This document shows, in pieces, positions 8,703 through 17,564 of a stretch of DNA of 64,000 nt; the first letter of the stretch is position 1, and each line of letters starts with the position of its first letter. The position numbers and the translations under genes are program-made. The DNA comes from Desulfovibrio aminophilus. GTDB lineage: Bacteria > Desulfobacterota > Desulfovibrionia > Desulfovibrionales > Desulfovibrionaceae. The stretch lies in assembly GCF_023660105.1 (NCBI RefSeq), contig NZ_JAMHGA010000028.1, positions 62,001 to 126,000 on the forward strand, read 5' to 3'. The notes below the pieces were generated by a model. The model did not search any database. It saw only the letters and a list, made by a program, of their open reading frames with translations, and was not told the DNA's origin.

Positions 8703-10001
8703 ATGCGAGGATCGGGCACTTCCCGGGGACGGACCCCGCGCCTCGCCGCGCTTCTCGGCCTGGCCCTCTGCCTGGCCCTGGCCGCGCTTCCGGCCCTGGC
8801 CGCCGACGACATCCTCCTGGGCGTCAACTACCCCCTCACCGGCCCCTACTCCGTGGAGGGCCTGGACCAGATCCGGGCCGCGCGCCTGGCCGTGGACGAG
8901 ATCAACGCCCAGGGCGGCATCCTCGGCCGCCGCGTGGAGCTGGTGCCCCGCGACTCGGCCTCGGACGTGCTCCAGACCCGGCTCAATGTCCGCGACCTGC
9001 TGGACGAGGGCTGCCGGATGATCTTCGGCGGCTCCTCCAGCGCCGTGGCCATCGAGGCCGCCCGGCTCTGCGCCGAGGCCGGGGCGCCCTTCTTCGGCAC
9101 CCTGACCTATTCCACGGCCTTCGGCGTGGAGAACGGCCGGCGCATGGCCTTCCGCGAGTGCCCGGACGCCCGGATGACGGCCGGGGTCCTGGGCCCCTGG
9201 CTCAACGCCCGCTTCGCCGGAAAGAAGTATTTCTACATCACCGCCGACTACACCTGGGGCTGGTCCGCCGAGGCGACCCTGCGCCGGGCCACCGGCACCC
9301 TGGACCTGGAGGCCAACCCCGGCCTGCTCACGCCCCTGGGGGCCACGGACTACACCGCCGAGCTGGAGCAGGCCCGCGACGCCCAGCCCGCCGTGCTCGT
9401 GCTGGCCCTGTTCGGCAAGGACATGGCCTACGCCCTGGAGAAGGCCGTGGAAATGGGCCTGCCGCGCTTCTGCCAGATCGTGGTCCCGAACCTGACCCTG
9501 GGCATGGCCGAGCGCGCCGGGGCCGTGGCCATGCACGGGGTCGTGGGCGCCACGCCCTGGACCTGGAAGGCCCCCGCCCTGCTCGGCCAGACGCGCGGCC
9601 AGGCCTTCGTGGACGAGTTCGTGCGGCGCTACCGCCGCTACCCGAGCACCTCCGGGGCCAGCGCCTACACCATCGTCTATGAATACAAGGCCGCGGCCGA
9701 GGCCGCCAAGTCCCTGGAGCCCGCCGACGTGGTCCGGGCCCTGGAAGGACGCACCTTCCGGCTGCTCAAGGACGACCAGACCTGGCGCGCCCTGGACCAC
9801 CAGAACGTCCAGACCGTGTTCCTCGTGCGCGGCAACCCGCCGGAAAAGGTCCTGGCCGACCCCCTGCGCCTGGACTACTTCGAAATCCTGGAGGCCCGCA
9901 CCGGGCCCGAGATCGTCATGGGCGAGGAGGAGTGGCGGGAACTGCGCAAGGAGAGCGGGCTGCCCCCGCGCCTGGAGCGCCTGGAGGGCGACCAGCCGTG
10001 A
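8703..10001 (+). CDS. Periplasmic branched-chain amino-acid-type binding protein (Peripla_BP_6)
   Basis: A 432-residue type I periplasmic binding protein. A signal peptide (RGRTPRLAALLG followed by a hydrophobic run ending in ALAA) precedes the mature start near residue 35. The typical LLGVNYPLTGPYS opening and the INAQGGILGR segment of LivJ-type proteins follow. There are no permease or ATPase genes nearby. Instead its stop codon overlaps the GTG start of a membrane hybrid kinase, which suggests it presents a ligand to the kinase rather than feeding a transporter, as TorT does for TorS. The start at 8703 follows a G-rich stretch; an ATG at 8638 is possible but would bury the signal peptide. 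Confidence 0.85.
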   Translation: MRGSGTSRGRTPRLAALLGLALCLALAALPALAADDILLGVNYPLTGPYSVEGLDQIRAARLAVDEINAQGGILGRRVELVPRDSASDVLQTRLNVRDLLDEGCRMIFGGSSSAVAIEAARLCAEAGAPFFGTLTYSTAFGVENGRRMAFRECPDARMTAGVLGPWLNARFAGKKYFYITADYTWGWSAEATLRRATGTLDLEANPGLLTPLGATDYTAELEQARDAQPAVLVLALFGKDMAYALEKAVEMGLPRFCQIVVPNLTLGMAERAGAVAMHGVVGATPWTWKAPALLGQTRGQAFVDEFVRRYRRYPSTSGASAYTIVYEYKAAAEAAKSLEPADVVRALEGRTFRLLKDDQTWRALDHQNVQTVFLVRGNPPEKVLADPLRLDYFEILEARTGPEIVMGEEEWRELRKESGLPPRLERLEGDQP

Positions 10002-12802
10002 AGCACCCCGACCGGAACCGCTTCCTGCCCCTGCCCCAGAGCACCTTCTGGCGCTTCCTGTTCATCAGCTCGGTGATCGCCGTGGTCACGGCCGCGGCGG
10101 CCATGGGCGTGGCCTGGATGCTCGGCCGGACCATCGTGCACGAAATCCAGGAAGAGGGCAGTCTGGCCGTGCTGCGCAGCGCCGTGGACCTGGTGGGCCG
10201 CACGCGCATCGCGGACGAGCAGATGCGGGCCTTCTACATGGACCAGCGCCGCGAGGCCCTGCGCAGCACCAACGACTACACCGTGAACATGCTCCAGACC
10301 TACGAACGCCAGATCCGCCTCCAGGGCCGCAAGCCCGAGGAGGCCCGGGCCACGGCCCTGGCCCGCCTGGGCGAGGTCTCGGCCGGACTGGACCACCCCG
10401 TGTTCATCATCGGCGCGGACCGTCTCCTGCTCGTCCACCCCAACCCGGAGTTCGTGGGCCGCGACAGCCGGGAGTTCCGCGACAGCCAGGGCCGCCCGCT
10501 GTTCGAGGAGACCCTGGAGGCCGCCCGCCGCGCCCGGCCCGGCCAGTCCGTGTTCGGCCTCTACCCCTGGGTCAACCCCAAGACCCTGCGCCTGGAGCTC
10601 AAGCTCCTGGCCGCGCGCCACTTCCAGCCCTGGGACCTGACCGTCTGCGCGGACATGTTCATGGGCGACGTGGAGCAGGACCTGGCCCCCCGGCGGCTGG
10701 CCAACCTGGGCGAACTCCAGGCCCGCATCCGCGAAATCATGGTGGCCAAGACCGGCTACATGTTCGTCATGGACCAGAACGGAACCATGATCGCCCATCC
10801 CGTGCTCACCGGCCAGAACATCTTCAATCTCAAGGACAGCGACGGCCACAACATGGGCGATCTCGTGCGCAAGGCCGCCGAGCGGCCCTTCGGCAGGAAC
10901 AGCTTCCGCTACTCCTGGGAGCGGCCCGACGACCGGGGCGACTTCTCCAACGAGAAGATCGCCTGGTGCATCCGCGAGCCCACCACCGGCTGGTACGTGG
11001 CCGCCACGGCCTACGTGAAGGACATGGAGGCCGAGCTGCCGCGCCTGGCCCTGTCCATCTTCCTGCCCTCCCTGGGGGCCATCCTCGTCCTGGCCGGAGC
11101 CCTGGCCCTGCTCTTCCGCAACCTCATCCGCCCGGTGCGCGACCTCATCGCCGTGTGCCAGGCCGTGAGCCGGGGCGAGCTGGAGGTCATGGCCCCGGAG
11201 GACTCCCCGGGCGAGATGGGCTTCCTGTCCCGGCACTTCAACTTCATGATCCGCAGGCTGCGCGGCCTGCGCAAGAAGGAGGAGCGCCGCCGCCTGGATC
11301 TGGAGGCCCTGAACCGCGAGCTGGAAAAGGTCGTGGACGTGCGCACCCGGGCCCTCAAGCGCAAGGCCCAGAACCTGGAGGAGGCCAACCGGAGCCTGAA
11401 GGAGCTGGACACCATGAAGTCCGCCTTCCTCTCCTCGGTCTCCCACGAACTGCGCACCCCGCTCACCTCGGTGCTCGGTTTCGCCAAGCTCATCAGCCGC
11501 GACTTCGCCAACCACTTCCAGTCCCTGGCCGGGAACGAGGACAAGCTCGTGCGCCGGGCCCGGCGCATCCTGGACAACCTGGAGATCATCCGCTCCGAGG
11601 GCGAACGCCTGACCCGGCTCATCAACGACGTGCTCGACCTGAACAAGATCGAGTCCGGCCGCGTGGACTGGCGCGACGCGGACATCCTCGTGGAGGCCGT
11701 GGTGGAGCGGGCAGCGGCCGCCGTGCGGGGACAGTTCGCGGAGAAGCCGGAGCTGGAGCTGAAGGTGGAGGTGGAGCCCGGCCTGCCGCCCATGCACCTG
11801 GACTTCGACCGCATGGTCCAGGTCTTCCTCAACCTCCTGCACAACGCGGCCAAGTTCACCCGCGAGGGTTCCGTGACCGTGCGCGTGTTCCGCTCGGGCG
11901 AGATGCTGCGCGCCGAGGTCCAGGACACCGGCGTGGGCGTGCCCGAGGCCGACCGCGAACGCATCTTCGACAAGTTCCATCAGGTCCGCCTGAGCGACAC
12001 CCTGCGCGAGAAGCCCCAGGGCACGGGCCTGGGCCTGGCCATCTGCCGCCAGATCGTGGAGCGCTACGGCGGGACCATCCGCGTGGAGTCCGAGGTGGGC
12101 CGGGGCAGCACGTTCATCATCGAGATGCCCCTGACGCCCGAGCCCCGCGAGGCCCAGCCCGAGGCCGCCGCCCCGCCCGAGCCCAGGCCGCGCTCGGACA
12201 AGGCCCTCGTGCTCGTGGCCGACGACGAGCCCTCGGTGAACGCCTTCCTGACCCAGCTCCTGGAGTCCCAGGACCTGGAGGTGGTTCAGGCCTTCGACGG
12301 CGAGTCGGCGGTGAAGAAGGCCGGGGCCTACCAGCCCGACCTCGTGATCATGGACATCATGATGCCCGGCATGGACGGCCGCACGGCCATCGCCCTGCTG
12401 CGCCGCGACCCGCGCACCGCGGGCATTCCCGTGATGGTGGTCTCGGCCCTGCCGGACCTCTCGGACATGGGCGGCGACGCGGCCCTGAAAAAGCCCGTGG
12501 ACGAGGCCGCCTTCATCGAGGCCGTGAACTGCCTGCTCAACCGGGGACGCGGCGAACGGCCCGTGCTGGCCCTGCGCCGCAACGGCGAGACCGTGCCCGG
12601 CCCCTTCTTCGCCCTCTGCCCGGCCGAGAGCATCCTGCACTGCGACGAAACCGAGATGTGGCGGCGCATCGAGGCGGGCTTCACGGGCACCATCCTCCTG
12701 CCGCCCTGGGCCGTGGAACAGCTGGACATGCAGCGCCTGGTCACGCTCCCGGGCATCCACCTGCTCATCATCCCCCCGTCGTCCTCTTCCGGGGATTCAT
12801 AG
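9998..12802 (+). CDS. Membrane hybrid sensor histidine kinase with receiver domain
   Basis: A 934-residue protein beginning with GTG inside the stop codon of the binding-protein gene. A membrane helix (about residues 13-40) precedes a periplasmic Cache-like sensor of about 300 residues. A second helix (near 352-372), a HAMP linker and a coiled coil follow. The HisKA domain carries H483 in SHELRTP, followed by an ATPase domain and a receiver domain with D786 in IMDIMMPGMDG. About 80 further residues (ending in LLIIPPSSSS) form an extra C-terminal segment that I do not recognise. No DNA-binding output is present, so phosphate must pass on, possibly to the divergent response regulator at 8151-8537. 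Confidence 0.9.
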   Translation: MKHPDRNRFLPLPQSTFWRFLFISSVIAVVTAAAAMGVAWMLGRTIVHEIQEEGSLAVLRSAVDLVGRTRIADEQMRAFYMDQRREALRSTNDYTVNMLQTYERQIRLQGRKPEEARATALARLGEVSAGLDHPVFIIGADRLLLVHPNPEFVGRDSREFRDSQGRPLFEETLEAARRARPGQSVFGLYPWVNPKTLRLELKLLAARHFQPWDLTVCADMFMGDVEQDLAPRRLANLGELQARIREIMVAKTGYMFVMDQNGTMIAHPVLTGQNIFNLKDSDGHNMGDLVRKAAERPFGRNSFRYSWERPDDRGDFSNEKIAWCIREPTTGWYVAATAYVKDMEAELPRLALSIFLPSLGAILVLAGALALLFRNLIRPVRDLIAVCQAVSRGELEVMAPEDSPGEMGFLSRHFNFMIRRLRGLRKKEERRRLDLEALNRELEKVVDVRTRALKRKAQNLEEANRSLKELDTMKSAFLSSVSHELRTPLTSVLGFAKLISRDFANHFQSLAGNEDKLVRRARRILDNLEIIRSEGERLTRLINDVLDLNKIESGRVDWRDADILVEAVVERAAAAVRGQFAEKPELELKVEVEPGLPPMHLDFDRMVQVFLNLLHNAAKFTREGSVTVRVFRSGEMLRAEVQDTGVGVPEADRERIFDKFHQVRLSDTLREKPQGTGLGLAICRQIVERYGGTIRVESEVGRGSTFIIEMPLTPEPREAQPEAAAPPEPRPRSDKALVLVADDEPSVNAFLTQLLESQDLEVVQAFDGESAVKKAGAYQPDLVIMDIMMPGMDGRTAIALLRRDPRTAGIPVMVVSALPDLSDMGGDAALKKPVDEAAFIEAVNCLLNRGRGERPVLALRRNGETVPGPFFALCPAESILHCDETEMWRRIEAGFTGTILLPPWAVEQLDMQRLVTLPGIHLLIIPPSSSSGDS

Positions 12803-12911
12803 CCCACTTCGGCCCCCTTCGGGGGGGGCCTTCGGCCCTTTCCAGAAAGGCAGAAAGACGAAAGCCTCTTCCGCCTTTCTATGAACCGGCGAAGCCGGCG
12901 GCGAAGCCGGA
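12803..12911. repeat. Dispersed palindromic repeat, full copy between convergent genes
   Basis: This copy shows the architecture of the family. GC-rich hairpins with TTC loops (for example GGGCC-TTC-GGCCC) are followed by CCAGAAAGGCAGAAAGACGA, a C/T-rich middle, CCGCCTTTCTATGA, and hairpins with GAA loops (CCGGC-GAA-GCCGG). The outer and inner parts are inverted copies, so the unit is an imperfect palindrome. It supplies the stop codon and the tail GFAAGFAGS of the phosphomannomutase on the minus strand. Confidence 0.8.
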
Positions 12912-14270
12912 TATGGGGGGTTCCATGAGGTGGCGGATTTCGGCCAGGGCCTGTTCGTCCTCGCCCTCGAAGCGCAGGACCAGGGCGGCCTGGGTGTTGG
13001 AGGCCCGCACGAGGCCCCAGGCCCGGGGCAGGGTCAGGCGCACGCCGTCGGTGTCGTCCAGTCGCCAGCCGTTGCGCTCGGCCAGGTCGCGGAAGTGGGC
13101 CAGGGCCTTGTCCACCACCTGGAACTTGATCTCCTCGGGACAGTCCACGCGCAGTTCCGGGGTGTTGGCCGTGCGCGGCCAGCCCAGGAGGCGGGACAGG
13201 GGCGTGCCGGGATTCTCGTCCAGGACCTCCACCAGGCGCAGGGCCGCGTAGGAGGCGTCGTCGAAGCCGAAGAAGCGGTCGGAAAAGAACATGTGGCCGC
13301 TCATCTCCCCGGCCAGGGCCGCGCCGGTCTCGATGAGCTTGGCCTTCATGAGCGAGTGGCCGGTGGCGGCCATGACCGGCACGCCGCCGTGCTCCTCGAT
13401 GTCCCGGAAGAGCAGGTGGGAGCATTTCACGTCGCCGATGACGATCTGGCCGGGCCGCCGCCGGAGCAGGCCGCGGGCGTAGAGGGCCAGGACCTGGTCC
13501 CCGAACATGAGCCGTCCGGTCTCGTCCACGGCGCCGATGCGGTCGCCGTCGCCGTCCAGGCCCACGCCCAGGTCCGCGCCGGACTCGCGGACCAGGTCCG
13601 AGAGCTGCCGGACGTTCTGCTCCACCACGGGGTCGGGGTGGTGGTTGGGAAAACCGCCGTCGGGCTCGCAGAACAGGCGGATCACCTCGCAGCCCACGCG
13701 TTCCAGGAGGTCGGCGGTGATCTCCCCGGCCGCGCCGTTGCCGCCGTCCACCACGACCTTGATGGGCCGGGACACGCGGAGCTGGGAGGACAGCTCGTCC
13801 AGATAGGAGGGGATCACGTCATGGCGCGAGACCAGGCCCGGCCGTTCGGCCCGGACGAAATCGCGGGCGGCCATGAGGTCGCGCAGGGCGGCGACGCCCT
13901 CGCCGTGCAGGGTGCTGGCCCCGCACCAGATCTTGAAGCCGTTGTACTCCGGCGGATTGTGGCTGGCCGTGACCATGACCCCGGCCTCCAGGCCGAAGTG
14001 CTTCACCGCGTAGTAGAGCACCGGGGTGGAGACCAGGCCCAGGGTGATCACGTCCACCCCGGCGGAGGCCAGGCCCAGGCAGAGGCGGTCGAGATATTCG
14101 GGCGAGGTGGCGCGGCAGTCGTGCCCGGCCACGGCCCGGGTCAGGCCCCGGCGGACGAAGAGCGTGCCGCAGGCGCGGCCCAGGTCCTCGGCGAAGTCGG
14201 GGTCCAGGTCGCGGTCCACCAGTCCCCGGATGTCGTAGGCGCGGAACACGCCGGGATTGAGTGCGATCAT
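12879..14270 (-). CDS. algC: Phosphomannomutase/phosphoglucomutase
   Basis: A 463-residue alpha-D-phosphohexomutase that interconverts hexose 1- and 6-phosphates for LPS, exopolysaccharide or nucleotide-sugar synthesis in the cytoplasm. All four catalytic loops are visible: the phosphoserine S103 in TASHNPPEY, the metal loop GLDGDGDRIG, the sugar loop GEMSGHMFF, and a C-terminal phosphate-binding domain. The N-terminus FRAYDIRG is characteristic. The gene faces the hybrid kinase across a shared repeat, which supplies its last nine residues and stop codon. The choice between AlgC and ManB naming is conventional; activity on both sugars is likely. Confidence 0.92.
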   Translation of the reverse strand: MIALNPGVFRAYDIRGLVDRDLDPDFAEDLGRACGTLFVRRGLTRAVAGHDCRATSPEYLDRLCLGLASAGVDVITLGLVSTPVLYYAVKHFGLEAGVMVTASHNPPEYNGFKIWCGASTLHGEGVAALRDLMAARDFVRAERPGLVSRHDVIPSYLDELSSQLRVSRPIKVVVDGGNGAAGEITADLLERVGCEVIRLFCEPDGGFPNHHPDPVVEQNVRQLSDLVRESGADLGVGLDGDGDRIGAVDETGRLMFGDQVLALYARGLLRRRPGQIVIGDVKCSHLLFRDIEEHGGVPVMAATGHSLMKAKLIETGAALAGEMSGHMFFSDRFFGFDDASYAALRLVEVLDENPGTPLSRLLGWPRTANTPELRVDCPEEIKFQVVDKALAHFRDLAERNGWRLDDTDGVRLTLPRAWGLVRASNTQAALVLRFEGEDEQALAEIRHLMEPPISGFAAGFAGS

Positions 14271-14314
14271 GGGTGCGGATTCCTTGGTTTCGGAGACGGC
14301 CGGAACGACTTTTC

Positions 14315-14344
14315 TTGACCTGGACCGCCATCCGTGGCTAGCAT
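14315..14344 (+). promoter_or_regulatory. Sigma-70 promoter of hflKC
   Basis: TTGACC (14315-14320) and TAGCAT (14339-14344) are 18 bases apart. The predicted start (about 14351) is only a few bases before the hflK ATG at 14354, and no ribosome site is visible, so the message may be nearly leaderless. Confidence 0.55.
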
Positions 14345-14353
14345 GGGCGCATT

Positions 14354-15436
14354 ATGAGCTGGGATTGGGAAAAACTGCAAGAGCAACAGCGGCGCCAGCG
14401 CGGCGGCGGCCCCGTGGGCCCCGAGCTGGGAAACATCACCGACAAACTGAAGCAGTTCAAGGGCTTCCGCCTCCCGGGCGCGCGCGTTCTGGCGCTCGTG
14501 GTGCTGGGCCTTTGGCTCTTGTCCGGCATCTACATCGTGGAGCCGGACGAGGTGGGCGTGGTCACGCGCTTCGGGGCCTTCGACCGGGTGAGCGGCCCCG
14601 GGCCGCACTACCACATCCCGTTCCCGGTGGAGAGCGCGCAGACGCCGAAGACCACGCGCATCCGCAGGCTGGAGTTCGGCTTCCGCAGCATCGGCCGCCA
14701 GGGCGACTCCCAGATGGCGACCCGGCCGGTGCCCGAGGAATCGCTCATGCTCACCGGGGACGAGAACATCGTGGACGTGCAGTTCACGGTGCAGTTCCTG
14801 GTCAAGGACGCCGTGGCCTACCTGTTCAACGTGGCCGACCCCGAGGGCGCGGTGAAGGGCGCGGCCGAGGCGGCCATGCGCGAGGTCATGGGCAAGAGCA
14901 AGATCGACGCGGCGCTCACCTCGGGCAAGGAAGAGATCCAGATCCAGACCCGGGAGCTCATGCAGGAGATCCTGGACCGCTATGACGCGGGCATCAAGGT
15001 GGTGGCCGCGCAGCTGCAATACGTGCATCCCCCGGCCGAGGTCATCGAGGCCTTCAAGGACGTGGCCAGCGCCCGCGAGGACAAGAGCCGCTTCATCAAC
15101 GAGGCCGACGCCTACCGCAACGACATCCTGCCCAAGGCCAGGGGCCAGGCCGCGGTCATCGTGAACCAGGCCGAGGCCTACCGCGAAAGCGTGACCCGCA
15201 CCTCCCAGGGCGAGGCCTCGCGCTTCCTGGCCGTGCTCGCCGAATACAACAAGGCCAAGGACGTGACGCGCCAGCGCCTGTACCTGGAGACCATGGAGCG
15301 CGTGCTCGGGAATCCGGCCACGGAAAAGCTCGTGCTCACGGACAAGGCCCTGGAGAAGACCGTTCCCTATCTGCCCCTGCCCGCCCTTACGCCGGTCAGG
15401 CCCGCGCCCGCCCCGGAAGGAGGCAAGAAGCAGTGA
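14354..15436 (+). CDS. hflK: FtsH protease modulator HflK
   Basis: A 360-residue SPFH/band-7 protein. A Gln/Arg-rich cytoplasmic N-terminus precedes one membrane helix (about residues 42-60, ending GIYIVEPDEVGVV). The SPFH domain faces the periplasm, and a long helical region contains the EAYRESV-type repeats. With HflC it surrounds FtsH and limits its access to membrane substrates. It ends by overlapping the GTG of hflC by four bases, so the two are translated together. Length is slightly below E. coli HflK (419). Confidence 0.93.
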   Translation: MSWDWEKLQEQQRRQRGGGPVGPELGNITDKLKQFKGFRLPGARVLALVVLGLWLLSGIYIVEPDEVGVVTRFGAFDRVSGPGPHYHIPFPVESAQTPKTTRIRRLEFGFRSIGRQGDSQMATRPVPEESLMLTGDENIVDVQFTVQFLVKDAVAYLFNVADPEGAVKGAAEAAMREVMGKSKIDAALTSGKEEIQIQTRELMQEILDRYDAGIKVVAAQLQYVHPPAEVIEAFKDVASAREDKSRFINEADAYRNDILPKARGQAAVIVNQAEAYRESVTRTSQGEASRFLAVLAEYNKAKDVTRQRLYLETMERVLGNPATEKLVLTDKALEKTVPYLPLPALTPVRPAPAPEGGKKQ

Positions 15437-16281
15437 GCAACAAACAGATCGCCCTGGTGGCCGGAGCGGTGCTCCTGTTCCTGGTCCTGACCCAGACCGC
15501 CTTCGTGGTGCATCAGACCGAGACGGCCATCGTGGTCCAGCTCGGCAAGCCCGTGTCCGCCGCGCTCAAGCCCGGCCTGCACTTCAAGCTGCCCCTGGTG
15601 CAGAGCGTGACCTTCTTCGACGCCCGCGTGCTGGACTATGACGCCAAGCGCGCTGAAATCCTCACCGAGGACAAGAAGGCCATGGTGGTGGACCACTACA
15701 CCAAGTGGCGCATCACGGATCCGTTGTTGTTCTACCAGACCGTGCGCACCGAGGCCGGAGCCCAGGCGCGGCTGGACGACATCACCTACGCCGCGCTGCG
15801 CGAGGCCCTGGGCCGCCACACGCTCATCGAGGTGGTCTCCGAGAAGCGCACCGAGATCATGGACCAGGTGGTCAAGCAGTCCCAGGAACTGCTTTCGCCC
15901 TACGGCATCCTGGTGGTGGACGTGCGCATCAAGCGCACGGACCTGCCGCCGGAGAACGAGCGGGCCATCTTCGGCCGCATGCAGGCCGAGCGCGAGCGCC
16001 AGGCCAAGCAGTACCGCTCCGAGGGCCAGGAGGAGGCCGCCAAGATCAAGGCCCAGGCCGACAAGGAGCGGACCGTGATCCTGGCCGAGGCCGAGCGCCA
16101 GGCCTCCACCATCCGGGGCGCGGGCGACGCCCAGGCCACCCGGACCTATGCCGAGGCCTACGGCCAGTCGCCGGAATTCTACGCCTTCAAGCGCAGCCTG
16201 GAGGCCTACGAGTCCTCGCTCAAGGACAACACGCGCCTGGTCCTGACGCCGGGCAGCCCCTTCCTGCGCTACTTCCAGTAG
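15433..16281 (+). CDS. hflC: FtsH protease modulator HflC
   Basis: A 282-residue SPFH protein with an N-terminal membrane helix (residues 5-22), the VVHQTETAIVVQLGKP opening of the family, and a C-terminal helix with FYAFKRSLEAYE, conserved in HflC. It starts with GTG inside the hflK stop codon. Together with HflK it forms the periplasmic cage around FtsH. Confidence 0.93.
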   Translation: MSNKQIALVAGAVLLFLVLTQTAFVVHQTETAIVVQLGKPVSAALKPGLHFKLPLVQSVTFFDARVLDYDAKRAEILTEDKKAMVVDHYTKWRITDPLLFYQTVRTEAGAQARLDDITYAALREALGRHTLIEVVSEKRTEIMDQVVKQSQELLSPYGILVVDVRIKRTDLPPENERAIFGRMQAERERQAKQYRSEGQEEAAKIKAQADKERTVILAEAERQASTIRGAGDAQATRTYAEAYGQSPEFYAFKRSLEAYESSLKDNTRLVLTPGSPFLRYFQ

Positions 16282-16452
16282 CCATTTCCACAGTTTTTTC
16301 CGATCCGTCGCCCGGGGTTTTATTTTTTTCGTGAATTAAGCGGGCGCTCACTTCTCAATTCAAAAATCTGCTATATTCTTTCGCATGGGACCGGCCCGAT
16401 CGAGGCGCGCCGCCGGTTTCCGAATGCTTTTCTTGACATTCGCACGGGGTCT

Positions 16453-16463
16453 GTCTACTAGAC
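16453..16463. promoter_or_regulatory. Candidate operator overlapping the -10 region
   Basis: GTCTA-C-TAGAC is an 11-base inverted repeat positioned 14 bases after TTGACA (16433-16438), where a -10 element is expected. A repressor bound here would block that promoter. It is short and could be chance. Confidence 0.35.
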
Positions 16464-16659
16464 CTCTATTTTCATCAAGGAGAACACGGGACAGATAAAA
16501 GTATAGGATTGATAAAGCGGCGCGAGGGGTAAAAAGTGAAGGGATTTGCCGATTCGTCGCCGCCACTTTGCTGGGAATCAACAGAGGGGGACGCTTCATG
16601 CCAACGAAACAACGGAACAGGACCAACACGATCGGACTATAAGTAGACGCATATAACTA

Positions 16660-16673
16660 CACAACTAGTTGTG
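16660..16673. promoter_or_regulatory. Candidate operator palindrome
   Basis: CACAACTAGTTGTG is a perfect 14-base palindrome 34 bases before the start of the CI-like repressor gene. It lies just after a possible -10 element (TATAAG at 16638-16643), a classic position for autorepression. Confidence 0.5.
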
Positions 16674-16706
16674 ATCCAGTATTTACGACCTGATAAGGGA
16701 GCGCAT

Positions 16707-17426
16707 ATGCCCAAGAATAAGAAGAAGTGCGACGAAAACCTCGAACGCTGGTTCAACGAGGTTCTCGAGCGCATCAAGAAGGCCACCGGGGCGCGGACCC
16801 AGGTGCAGCTGGCGGAGGTCCTGGACGTCCGGCAGTCGAGCATCTCGGACGCCAAGCGCCGCTGCTCGGTGCCCGCCGACTGGTTCCTCAAGCTCTTCCG
16901 CAGCCACGGCCTCTCGCCGGACTGGCTGGCCCAGGGCACGGAGCCGGTCTACCTGAACCCCAACCGCGGCAAGGTGGCCGCCGACGCGCTGCTGCGTGAA
17001 GCTCCCGCGCCCTACGGCAAGCCCCACTCCCGCAGCCGCGTGGTGCCGGTCTGTTCCATGGCCGCGCCCAAGAACGGCGGTCCCGCCTGGGAGCCGCTGC
17101 CCGTGGACGACTTGGCCATCCCCGAGAGCTTCCACCGCGACAGCCTGGTGGTGGTCAAGATGGACTCCACCGGCATGGAGCCGATCATCTGCCGGGGCTC
17201 CTTCGTGGGCATCGACACGGCCCAGAAGCAGTGCCCGGACGGCGACTTCACCGCCGTCTACTTCCCCAAGCAGGGACTCCTCGTCCGCCGCGTCTACTTC
17301 CAGAACGGCGAGTACGTCCTGCGCGCGGAGAAGGACTATTCCGACATCGTCATCCCCGCCGAGGAGATGAAGGACCGCATCGTGGGCCGTGTGACCTGGG
17401 TGCTCCAGAACATCACCCCGATGTAG
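16707..17426 (+). CDS. CI-like repressor with degenerate S24 peptidase domain
   Basis: A 239-residue protein with an N-terminal helix-turn-helix of the phage CI type (VQLAEVLDVRQSSISDAKRR, about residues 32-51). The C-terminal half resembles the LexA/CI S24 domain. The start at 16707 follows AAGGGAG at a good distance; an upstream in-frame start lacks one. In S24 proteins the catalytic serine lies in a GDSM motif and a lysine follows about 40 residues later. Here the motif reads STGMEP and the lysine position reads LLVRRV, so both catalytic residues seem absent and self-cleavage is unlikely. No other phage genes are nearby. It probably acts as a stand-alone transcriptional regulator. Confidence 0.8.
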   Translation: MPKNKKKCDENLERWFNEVLERIKKATGARTQVQLAEVLDVRQSSISDAKRRCSVPADWFLKLFRSHGLSPDWLAQGTEPVYLNPNRGKVAADALLREAPAPYGKPHSRSRVVPVCSMAAPKNGGPAWEPLPVDDLAIPESFHRDSLVVVKMDSTGMEPIICRGSFVGIDTAQKQCPDGDFTAVYFPKQGLLVRRVYFQNGEYVLRAEKDYSDIVIPAEEMKDRIVGRVTWVLQNITPM

Positions 17427-17452
17427 GTCCGCCGCTGTTTCCCAGCAGCCGC

Positions 17453-17485
17453 AAGGCCCGGACGCCAAGCGTTCGGGCCTTTTTT
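17453..17485 (+). terminator. Rho-independent terminator of the CI-like gene
   Basis: AAGGCCCG (17453-17460) pairs with CGGGCCTT (17474-17481) across a 13-base loop and runs into a T tract. Confidence 0.85.
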
Positions 17486-17500
17486 CCGCCCTCCGCCCGC

Positions 17501-17529
17501 TTGACGCGAGGTTTCCCAGGACCTACGCT
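17501..17529 (+). promoter_or_regulatory. Sigma-70 promoter of panB
   Basis: TTGACG (17501-17506) and TACGCT (17524-17529) are separated by exactly 17 bases and lie 36 bases before the panB start. Confidence 0.55.
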
Positions 17530-17564
17530 TCGAATCCGGCCTTCAGGCCGAAGGAGAACGTCAC

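Larger units (their letters stand above)
16282..16706. other. Regulatory intergenic region ahead of the CI-like repressor
   Basis: This 425-base stretch is lower in GC than the flanking genes and holds no convincing gene. It contains TTGACA at 16433-16438, two short palindromes (listed separately), and a TATAAG at 16638-16643. A 14-codon open frame (16598-16642) begins with ATG after a GGGGG ribosome-like site and could be a leader peptide, but this is weak. A T-rich stretch near 16318-16332 after GC-rich sequence may end the hflKC message, although I see no clear stem. Confidence 0.5.

Noticed and set aside
9679-13251. Long plus-strand frame of 1190 codons across the hybrid kinase
   Set aside because: Arg/Pro/Gly-rich shadow in another frame of the binding-protein and kinase genes, without any domain.
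16360-16629. Minus-strand 89-codon frame between hflC and the CI-like gene
   Set aside because: No ribosome site or recognisable content, and it covers the promoter and operator-like sequences of the plus strand.
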